From Climacium dendroides (Eukaryota; Streptophyta; Bryopsida; Hypnales; Climaciaceae): DNA of 64,000 bases. A model generated the notes under the pieces. The model saw nothing but the letters and a program-made list of their open reading frames with translations, searched no databases and was not told the origin of the DNA. Within the stretch, counting starts at the first letter, position 1. Each line of letters starts with the position of its first letter. The position numbers were made by a program, and so were the translations under genes. Positions 51,991 to 62,976 of this stretch are shown here, in pieces. The DNA lies in assembly GCA_950106755.1 (NCBI GenBank), contig OX467085.1, forward strand, positions 1,674,001 through 1,738,000, given 5' to 3'.

Positions 51991-52443
51991 GTTTAAGAGA
52001 ACCCTATTGCTTCCCCACACTTTTTCAATCGAAATGGGTGTTAAAAAAATTAGACTCTAAAAATCATGTCGTATTTAATAGAAACCAAACCAATAAATTA
52101 TAGGCTTTTGACGTGGAAGCATGTCCGAAATCATAACACACAAGTTGCAAATCGTCGAAATAGTTAGGATTCATGGAAAAATGAAGTTTAACAAAACCCT
52201 ATTGCTTCCCCACACTTTTTCAATCGAAATGGGTGTTAAAAAAATCAGACTCTAAAAATCATGCTGTATTTAATAGAAACCAAACCAATAAATTATAGGC
52301 TTTTGACGTGGAAGCATGTCCGAAATCATAACACACAAGTTGCAAATCGTCGAAATAGTTAGGATTCATGGAAAAATGAAGTTTAACAAAACCCTATTGC
52401 TTCCCCACACTTTTTCAATCGAAATGGGTGTTAAAAAAATCAG
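50883..52443 (+). repeat. 1561-bp repeat (8 monomers), copy 1
   Basis: The 196-bp copies at 50883 and 51663 recur at 52444 and 53224, offset 1561, and the tcatcacac variant at 51355 recurs at 52916. This block overlaps the right part of the 7807-bp left copy. It contains one monomer more than the following step, described in the next entry. Confidence 0.82.
52165..52359 (+). repeat. Extra single-monomer (195-bp) tandem duplicate
   Basis: Two neighbouring 195-bp monomers both carry the uncommon tttaacaaaaccc followed by tcag and ctgta (the variant is near 52188 and 52383, 195 bases apart). In the next repeat of the same block, near 53750, only one such monomer is present. The spacing of tcatcacac shows this exactly: 1561 for the step holding the extra copy and 1366 for the step without it, a difference of 195. 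Confidence 0.82.
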
Positions 52444-55400
52444 ACTCTAAAAATCATGCTGTATTTAATAGAAACCAAACCAATAAATTATAGGCTTTTG
52501 ACGTGGAAGCATGTCCGAAATCATAACACACAAGTTGCAAATATTCGAAATAGTTAGGATTCATGGAAAAATGAAGTTTAAGAGAACCCTATTGCTTCCC
52601 CACACTTTTCCAATCGAAATGGGTGTTAAAAATAATCAGAGTCTAAAAATCATGTTGTATTTAATAGATACCAAACCAATAAATTATAGGCTTTTGACGT
52701 GGAAGCATGTCCGAAATTATAACACACAAGTTGCAAATCTTCGAAATAGTTAGGATTCATGGAAAAATGAAGTTTAAGAGAACCCTATTGCTTCCCCACA
52801 CTTTTCCAATCGAAATGGGTGTTAAAAAAATTAGACTCTAAAAATCATGTCGTATTTAATAGAAACCAAACCAATAAATTATAGGCTTTTGACGTGGAAG
52901 CATGTCCGAAATCATCACACACAAGTTGCAAATCTTCGAAATAGTTAGGATTCATGGAAAAATGAAGTTTAAGAGAACCCTATTGCTTCCCCACACTTTT
53001 TCAATCGAAATGGGTGTTAAAAAAATCAGACTCTAAAAATCATGCTGTATTTAATAGAAACCAAACCAATAAATTATAGGCTTTTGACGTGGAAGCATGT
53101 CCGAAATCATAACACACAAGTTGCAAATCTTCGAAATAGTTAGGATTCATGGAAAAATGAAGTTTAAGAGAACCCTATTGCTTCCCCACACTTTTTCAAT
53201 TGAAATGGGTGTTGAAGAATGAGACTCTAAAAATCATGTTGTATTTAATAGATACCAAACCAATAAATTATAGGCTTTTGACGTGGAAGCATGTCCGAAA
53301 TTATAACACACAAGTTGCAAATCTTCGAAATAGTTAGGATTCATGGAAAAATGAAGTTTAAGAGAACCCTATTGCTTCCCCACACTTTTCCAATCGAAAT
53401 GGGTGTTAAAAATAATCAGAGTCTAAAAATCATGTTGTATTTAATAGATACCAAACCAATAAATTATAGGCTTTTGACGTGGAAGCATGTCCGAAATTAT
53501 AACACACAAGTTGCAAATCTTCGAAATAGTTAGGATTCATGGAAAAATGAAGTTTAAGAGAACCCTATTGCTTCCCCACACTTTTTCAATCGAAATGGGT
53601 GTTAAAAAAATTAGACTCTAAAAATCATGTCGTATTTAATAGAAACCAAACCAATAAATTATAGGCTTTTGACGTGGAAGCATGTCCGAAATCATAACAC
53701 ACAAGTTGCAAATCGTCGAAATAGTTAGGATTCATGGAAAAATGAAGTTTAACAAAACCCTATTGCTTCCCCACACTTTTTCAATCGAAATGGGTGTTAA
53801 AAAAATCAGACTCTAAAAATCATGCTGTATTTAATAGAAACCAAACCAATAAATTATAGGCTTTTGACGTGGAAGCATGTCCGAAATCATAACACACAAG
53901 TTGCAAATATTCGAAATAGTTAGGATTCATGGAAAAATGAAGTTTAAGAGAACCCTATTGCTTCCCCACACTTTTCCAATCGAAATGGGTGTTAAAAATA
54001 ATCAGAGTCTAAAAATCATGTTGTATTTAATAGATACCAAACCAATAAATTATAGGCTTTTGACGTGGAAGCATGTCCGAAATTATAACACACAAGTTGC
54101 AAATCTTCGAAATAGTTAGGATTCATGGAAAAATGAAGTTTAAGAGAACCCTATTGCTTCCCCACACTTTTCCAATCGAAATGGGTGTTAAAAAAATTAG
54201 ACTCTAAAAATCATGTCGTATGTAATAGAAACCAAACCAATAAATTATAGGCTTTTGACGTGGAAGCATGTCCGAAATCATCACACACAAGTTGCAAATC
54301 TTCGAAATAGTTAGGATTCATGGAAAAATGAAGTTTAAGAGAACCCTATTGCTTCCCCACACTTTTTCAATCGAAATGGGTGTTAAAAAAATCAGACTCT
54401 AAAAATCATGCTGTATTTAATAGAAACCAAACCAATAAATTATAGGCTTTTGACGTGGAAGCATGTCCGAAATCATAACACACAAGTTGCAAATCTTCGA
54501 AATAGTTAGGATTCATGGAAAAATGAAGTTTAAGAGAACCCTATTGCTTCCCCACACTTTTTCAATTGAAATGGGTGTTGAAGAATGAGACTCTAAAAAT
54601 CATGTTGTATTTAATAGATACCAAACCAATAAATTATAGGCTTTTGACGTGGAAGCATGTCCGAAATCATAACACACAAGTTGCAAATATTCGAAATAGT
54701 TAGGATTCATGGAAAAATGAAGTTTAAGAGAACCCTATTGCTTCCCCACACTTTTCCAATCGAAATGGGTGTTAAAAATACTCAGAGTCTAAAAATCATG
54801 TTGTATTTAATAGATACCAAACCAATAAATTATAGGCTTTTGACGTGGAAGCATGTCCGAAATTATAACACACAAGTTGCAAATCTTCGAAATAGTTAGG
54901 ATTCATGGAAAAATGAAGTTTAAGAGAACCCTATTGCTTCCCCACACTTTTTCAATCGAAATGGGTGTTAAAAAAATTAGACTCTAAAAATCATGTCGTA
55001 TTTAATAGAAACCAAACCAATAAATTATAGGCTTTTGACGTGGAAGCATGTCCGAAATCATAACACACAAGTTGCAAATCGTCGAAATAGTTAGGATTCA
55101 TGGAAAAATGAAGTTTAAGAGAACCCTATTGCTTCCCCACACTTTTTCAATCGAAATGGGTGTTAAAAAAATCAGACTCTAAAAATCATGCTGTATTTAA
55201 TAGAAACCAAACCAATAAATTATAGGCTTTTGACGTGGAAGCATGTCCGAAATCATAACACACAAGTTGCAAATATTCGAAATAGTTAGGATTCATGGAA
55301 AAATGAAGTTTAAGAGAACCCTATTGCTTCCCCACACTTTTTCAATTGAAATGGGTGTTGAAGAATGAGACTCTAAAAATCATGTTGTATTTAATAGATA

Positions 55401-55760
55401 CCAAACCAATAAATTATAGGCTTTTGACGTGGAAGCATGTCCGAAATCATAACACACAAGTTGCAAATATTCGAAATAGTTAGGATTCATGGAAAAATGA
55501 AGTTTAAGAGAACCCTATTGCTTCCCCACACTTTTCCAATCGAAATGGGTGTTAAAAATAATCAGAGTCTAAAAATCATGTTGTATTTAATAGATACCAA
55601 ACCAATAAATTATAGGCTTTTGACGTGGAAGCATGTCCGAAATTATAACACACAAGTTGCAAATCTTCGAAATAGTTAGGATTCATGGAAAAATGAAGTT
55701 TAAGAGAACCCTATTGCTTCCCCACACTTTTTCAATCGAAATGGGTGTTAAAAAAATTAG
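52444..55760 (+). repeat. Family C, 1561/1366-bp repeat continued and mixed modules
   Basis: From 52444 the block repeats the 50883 pattern, and a third partial copy begins at 53810 (offset 1366). The tcatcacac marker recurs at 54282, in a copy that also has the private tatgtaatag (54230). Further right, 196-bp copies at 54590 and 55370 stand 780 bp apart (tetramers). The 54590 copy carries the rarer aaaatactcag form of the 196-bp junction. Confidence 0.78.
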
Positions 55761-58700
55761 ACTCTAAAAATCATGTCGTATTTAATAGAAACCAAACCAA
55801 TAAATTATAGGCTTTTGACGTGGAAGCATGTCCGAAATCATAACACACAAGTTGCAAATATTCGAAATAGTTAGGATTCATGGAAAAATGAAGTTTAAGA
55901 GAACCCTATTGCTTCCCCACACTTTTCCAATCGAAATGGGTGTTAAAAATAATCAGAGTCTAAAAATCATGTTGTATTTAATAGATACCAAACCAATAAA
56001 TTATAGGCTTTTGACGTGGAAGCATGTCCGAAATTATAACACACAAGTTGCAAATCTTCGAAATAGTTAGGATTCATGGAAAAATGAAGTTTAAGAGAAC
56101 CCTATTGCTTCCCCACACTTTTCCAATCGAAATGGGTGTTAAAAAAATTAGACTCTAAAAATCATGTCGTATTTAATAGAAACCAAACCAATAAATTATA
56201 GGCTTTTGACGTGGAAGCATGTCCGAAATCATAACACACAAGTTGCAAATCTTCGAAATAGTTAGGATTCATGGAAAAATGAAGTTTAAGAGAACCCTAT
56301 TGCTTCCCCACACTTTTTCAATCGAAATGGGTGTTAAAAAAATCAGACTCTAAAAATCATGCTGTATTTAATAGAAACCAAACCAATAAATTATAGGCTT
56401 TTGACGTGGAAGCATGTCCGAAATCATAACACACAAGTTGCAAATATTCGAAATAGTTAGGATTCATGGAAAAATGAAGTTTAAGAGAACCCTATTGCTT
56501 CCCCACACTTTTTCAATTGAAATGGGTGTTGAAGAATGAGACTCTAAAAATCATGTTGTATTTAATAGATACCAAACCAATAAATTATAGGCTTTTGACG
56601 TGGAAGCATGTCCGAAATCATAACACACAAGTTGCAAATATTCGAAATAGTTAGGATTCATGGAAAAATGAAGTTTAAGAGAACCCTATTGCTTCCCCAC
56701 ACTTTTTCAATCGAAATGGGTGTTAAAAATAATCAGAGTCTAAAAATCATGTTGTATTTAATAGATACCAAACCAATAAATTATAGGCTTTTGACGTGGA
56801 AGCATGTCCGAAATCATAACACACAAGTTGCAAATCTTCGAAATAGTTAGGATTCATGGAAAAATGAAGTTTAAGAGAACCCTATTGCTTCCCCACACTT
56901 TTTCAATCGAAATGGGTGTTAAAAATAATCAGAGTCTAAAAATCATGTTGTATTTAATAGATACCAAACCAATAAATTATAGGCTTTTGACGTGGAAGCA
57001 TGTCCGAAATCATAACACACAAGTTGCAAATCGTCGAAATAGTTAGGATTCATGGAAAAATGAAGTTTAAGAGAACCCTATTGCTTCCCCACACTTTTTC
57101 AATCGAAATGGGTGTTAAAAATAATCAGAGTCTAAAAATCATGTTGTATTTAATAGATACCAAACCAATAAATTATAGGCTTTTGACGTGGAAGCATGTC
57201 CGAAATCATAACACACAAGTTGCAAATCTTCGAAATAGTTAGGATTCATGGAAAAATGAAGTTTAAGAGAACCCTATTGCTTCCCCACACTTTTTCAATC
57301 GAAATGGGTGTTAAAAAAATCAGACTCTAAAAATCATGCTGTATTTAATAGAAACCAAACCAATAAATTATAGGCTTTTGACGTGGAAGCATGTCCGAAA
57401 TCATAACACACAAGTTGCAAATCTTCGAAATAGTTAGGATTCATGGAAAAATGAAGTTTAAGAGAACCCTATTGCTTCCCCTACTTTTTCAATCGAAATG
57501 GGTGTTAAAAAAATCAGACTCTAAAAATCATGCTGTATTTAATAGAAACCAAACCAATAAATTATAGGCTTTTGACGTGGAAGCATGTCCGAAATTATAA
57601 CACACAAGTTGCAAATCGTCGAAATAGTTAGGATTCATGGAAAAATGAAGTTTAACAAAACCCTATTGCTTCCCCACACTTTTTCAATCGAAATGGGTGT
57701 TAAAAATAATCAGAGTCTAAAAATCATGTTGTATTTAATAGATACCAAACCAATAAATTATAGGCTTTTGACGTGGAAGCATGTCCGAAATTATAACACA
57801 CAAGTTGCAAATCTTCGAAATAGTTAGGATTCATGGAAAAATGAAGTTTAAGAGAACCCTATTGCTTCCCCACACTTTTTCAATCGAAATGGGTGTTAAA
57901 AAAATTAGACTCTAAAAATCATGTCGTATTTAATAGAAACCAAACCAATAAATTATAGGCTTTTGACGTGGAAGCATGTCCGAAATCATAACACACAAGT
58001 TGCAAATATTCGAAATAGTTAGGATTCATGGAAAAATGAAGTTTAAAAGAACCCTATTGCTTCCCCACACTTTTTCAATCGAAATGGGTGTTAAAAAAAT
58101 CAGACTCTAAAAATCATGCTGTATTTAATAGAAACCAAACCAATAAATTATAGGCTTTTGACGTGGAAGCATGTCCGAAATCATAACACACAAGTTGCAA
58201 ATATTCGAAATAGTTAGGATTCATGGAAAAATGAAGTTTAAGAGAACCCTATTGCTTCCCCACACTTTTCCAATCGAAATGGGTGTTAAAAATAATCAGA
58301 GTCTAAAAATCATGTTGTATTTAATAGATACCAAACCAATAAATTATAGGCTTTTGACGTGGAAGCATGTCCGAAATTATAACACACAAGTTGCAAATCT
58401 TCGAAATAGTTAGGATTCATGGAAAAATGAAGTTTAAGAGAACCCTATTGCTTCCCCACACTTTTTCAATCGAAATGGGTGTTAAAAAAATTAGACTCTA
58501 AAAATCATGTCGTATTTAATAGAAACCAAACCAATAAATTATAGGCTTTTGACGTGGAAGCATGTCCGAAATCATAACACACAAGTTGCAAATCGTCGAA
58601 ATAGTTAGGATTCATGGAAAAATGAAGTTTAACAAAACCCTATTGCTTCCCCACACTTTTTCAATCGAAATGGGTGTTAAAAAAATCAGACTCTAAAAAT

Positions 58701-59800
58701 CATGCTGTATTTAATAGAAACCAAACCAATAAATTATAGGCTTTTGACGTGGAAGCATGTCCGAAATCATAACACACAAGTTGCAAATATTCGAAATAGT
58801 TAGGATTCATGGAAAAATGAAGTTTAAGAGAACCCTATTGCTTCCCCACACTTTTCCAATCGAAATGGGTGTTAAAAATAATCAGAGTCTAAAAATCATG
58901 TTGTATTTAATAGATACCAAACCAATAAATTATAGGCTTTTGACGTGGAAGCATGTCCGAAATTATAACACACAAGTTGCAAATCTTCGAAATAGTTAGG
59001 ATTCATGGAAAAATGAAGTTTAAGAGAACCCTATTGCTTCCCCACACTTTTCCAATCGAAATGGGTGTTAAAAAAATTAGACTCTAAAAATCATGTCGTA
59101 TTTAATAGAAACCAAACCAATAAATTATAGGCTTTTGACGTGGAAGCATGTCCGAAATCATCACACACAAGTTGCAAATCTTCGAAATAGTTAGGATTCA
59201 TGGAAAAATGAAGTTTAAGAGAACCCTATTGCTTCCCCACACTTTTTCAATCGAAATGGGTGTTAAAAAAATCAGACTCTAAAAATCATGCTGTATTTAA
59301 TAGAAACCAAACCAATAAATTATAGGCTTTTGACGTGGAAGCATGTCCGAAATCATAACACACAAGTTGCAAATCTTCGAAATAGTTAGGATTCATGGAA
59401 AAATGAAGTTTAAGAGAACCCTATTGCTTCCCCACACTTTTTCAATTGAAATGGGTGTTGAAGAATGAGACTCTAAAAATCATGTTGTATTTAATAGATA
59501 CCAAACCAATAAATTATAGGCTTTTGACGTGGAAGCATGTCCGAAATCATAACACACAAGTTGCAAATCTTCGAAATAGTTAGGATTCATGGAAAAATGA
59601 AGTTTAAGAGAACCCTATTGCTTCCCCACACTTTTCCAATCGAAATGGGTGTTAAAAATACTCAGAGTCTAAAAATCATGTTGTATTTAATAGATACCAA
59701 ACCAATAAATTATAGGCTTTTGACGTGGAAGCATGTCCGAAATTATAACACACAAGTTGCAAATCTTCGAAATAGTTAGGATTCATGGAAAAATGAAGTT
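55761..59800 (+). repeat. Long-range repeat at offset 7807 bp, right copy
   Basis: This is the partner of 47954-51990. Differences seen by eye are few: caattg against caatcg before the gaagaatgag junction near 56515, aaatattcg against aaatcttcg near 58006, and at the right end aaaatactcag (59656) against aaaataatcag. The right end is therefore slightly mosaic, resembling the 54590 copy. Confidence 0.82.
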
Positions 59801-62198
59801 TAAGAGAACCCTATTGCTTCCCCACACTTTTTCAATCGAAATGGGTGTTAAAAAAATTAGACTCTAAAAATCATGTCGTATTTAATAGAAACCAAACCAA
59901 TAAATTATAGGCTTTTGACGTGGAAGCATGTCCGAAATCATAACACACAAGTTGCAAATCGTCGAAATAGTTAGGATTCATGGAAAAATGAAGTTTAAGA
60001 GAACCCTATTGCTTCCCCACACTTTTTCAATCGAAATGGGTGTTAAAAAAATCAGACTCTAAAAATCATGCTGTATTTAATAGAAACCAAACCAATAAAT
60101 TATAGGCTTTTGACGTGGAAGCATGTCCGAAATCATAACACACAAGTTGCAAATATTCGAAATAGTTAGGATTCATGGAAAAATGAAGTTTAAGAGAACC
60201 CTATTGCTTCCCCACACTTTTTCAATTGAAATGGGTGTTGAAGAATGAGACTCTAAAAATCATGTTGTATTTAATAGATACCAAACCAATAAATTATAGG
60301 CTTTTGACGTGGAAGCATGTCCGAAATCATAACACACAAGTTGCAAATCGTCGAAATAGTTAGGATTCATGGAAAAATGAAGTTTAAGAGAACCCTATTG
60401 CTTCCCCACACTTTTTCAATTGAAATGGGTGTTGAAGAATGAGACTCTAAAAATCATGTTGTATTTAATAGATACCAAACCAATAAATTATAGGCTTTTG
60501 ACGTGGAAGCATGTCCGAAATCATAACACACAAGTTGCAAATATTCGAAATAGTTAGGATTCATGGAAAAATGAAGTTTAAGAGAACCCTATTGCTTCCC
60601 CACACTTTTCCAATCGAAATGGGTGTTAAAAATAATCAGAGTCTAAAAATCATGTTGTATTTAATAGATACCAAACCAATAAATTATAGGCTTTTGACGT
60701 GGAAGCATGTCCGAAATTATAACACACAAGTTGCAAATCTTCGAAATAGTTAGGATTCATGGAAAAATGAAGTTTAAGAGAACCCTATTGCTTCCCCACA
60801 CTTTTTCAATCGAAATGGGTGTTAAAAAAATTAGACTCTAAAAATCATGTCGTATTTAATAGAAACCAAACCAATAAATTATAGGCTTTTGACGTGGAAG
60901 CATGTCCGAAATCATAACACACAAGTTGCAAATCGTCGAAATAGTTAGGATTCATGGAAAAATGAAGTTTAAGAGAACCCTATTGCTTCCCCACACTTTT
61001 TCAATCGAAATGGGTGTTAAAAAAATCAGACTCTAAAAATCATGCTGTATTTAATAGAAACCAAACCAATAAATTATAGGCTTTTGACGTGGAAGCATGT
61101 CCGAAATCATAACACACAAGTTGCAAATATTCGAAATAGTTAGGATTCATGGAAAAATGAAGTTTAAGAGAACCCTATTGCTTCCCCACACTTTTCCAAT
61201 CGAAATGGGTGTTAAAAATAATCAGAGTCTAAAAATCATGTTGTATTTAATAGATACCAAACCAATAAATTATAGGCTTTTGACGTGGAAGCATGTCCGA
61301 AATTATAACACACAAGTTGCAAATCTTCGAAATAGTTAGGATTCATGGAAAAATGAAGTTTAAGAGAACCCTATTGCTTCCCCACACTTTTCCAATCGAA
61401 ATGGGTGTTAAAAAAATTAGACTCTAAAAATCATGTCGTATTTAATAGAAACCAAACCAATAAATTATAGGCTTTTGACGTGGAAGCATGTCCGAAATCA
61501 TAACACACAAGTTGCAAATCTTCGAAATAGTTAGGATTCATGGAAAAATGAAGTTTAAGAGAACCCTATTGCTTCCCCACACTTTTTCAATCGAAATGGG
61601 TGTTAAAAAAATCAGACTCTAAAAATCATGCTGTATTTAATAGAAACCAAACCAATAAATTATAGGCTTTTGACGTGGAAGCATGTCCGAAATCATAACA
61701 CACAAGTTGCAAATATTCGAAATAGTTAGGATTCATGGAAAAATGAAGTTTAAGAGAACCCTATTGCTTCCCCACACTTTTTCAATTGAAATGGGTGTTG
61801 AAGAATGAGACTCTAAAAATCATGTTGTATTTAATAGATACCAAACCAATAAATTATAGGCTTTTGACGTGGAAGCATGTCCGAAATTATAACACACAAG
61901 TTGCAAATCTTCGAAATAGTTAGGATTCATGGAAAAATGAAGTTTAAGAGAACCCTATTGCTTCCCCACACTTTTTCAATCGAAATGGGTGTTAAAAAAA
62001 TCAGACTCTAAAAATCATGCTGTATTTAATAGAAACCAAACCAATAAATTATAGGCTTTTGACGTGGAAGCATGTCCGAAATCATAACACACAAGTTGCA
62101 AATATTCGAAATAGTTAGGATTCATGGAAAAATGAAGTTTAAGAGAACCCTATTGCTTCCCCACACTTTTTCAATTGAAATGGGTGTTGAAGAATGAG
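59801..62198 (+). repeat. Family C modules, consecutive 194-bp copies and low 196-bp density
   Basis: Two gaagaatgag (194-bp) copies follow each other near 60240 and 60435, giving a 974-bp spacing between 196-bp copies at 59470 and 60444. A 586-bp trimer then leads to the copy at 61030. After this no 196-bp copy starts until 62783, the longest gap (1753 bp) in the right half. All monomers are otherwise ordinary family C types. Confidence 0.8.
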
Positions 62199-62976
62199 AC
62201 TCTAAAAATCATGTCGTATTTAATAGAAACCAAACCAATAAATTATAGGCTTTTGACGTGGAAGCATGTCCGAAATCATAACACACAAGTTGCAAATCGT
62301 CGAAATAGTTAGGATTCATGGAAAAATGAAGTTTAAGAGAACCCTATTGCTTCCCCACACTTTTTCAATCGAAATGGGTGTTAAAAAAATCAGACTCTAA
62401 AAATCATGCTGTATTTAATAGAAACCAAACCAATAAATTATAGGCTTTTGACGTGGAAGCATGTCCGAAATCATAACACACAAGTTGCAAATATTCGAAA
62501 TAGTTAGGATTCATGGAAAAATGAAGTTTAAGAGAACCCTATTGCTTCCCCACACTTTTTCAATTGAAATGGGTGTTGAAGAATGAGACTCTAAAAATCA
62601 TGTCGTATTTAATAGAAACCAAACCAATAAATTATAGGCTTTTGACGTGGAAGCATGTCCGAAATCATAACACACAAGTTGCAAATCGTCGAAATAGTTA
62701 GGATTCATGGAAAAATGAAGTTTAAGAGAACCCTATTGCTTCCCCACACTTTTTCAATCGAAATGGGTGTTAAAAAAATCAGACTCTAAAAATCATGCTG
62801 TATTTAATAGAAACCAAACCAATAAATTATAGGCTTTTGACGTGGAAGCATGTCCGAAATCATAACACACAAGTTGCAAATATTCGAAATAGTTAGGATT
62901 CATGGAAAAATGAAGTTTAAGAGAACCCTATTGCTTCCCCACACTTTTCCAATCGAAATGGGTGTTAAAAATAATC
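62199..62976 (+). repeat. 389-bp dimer with recombinant 194-type junction
   Basis: Monomers starting at 62199 and 62588 both have the 194-bp junction gaagaatgag followed by tgtcgta and gaaacc. Elsewhere in family C that junction is followed by ttgta and gatacc, while tgtcgta follows a ttag junction. The same recombinant occurs twice 389 bases apart (195+194), with the following tcag/ctgta copies also matching, so one exchange product appears to have been tandemly duplicated. Confidence 0.8.
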
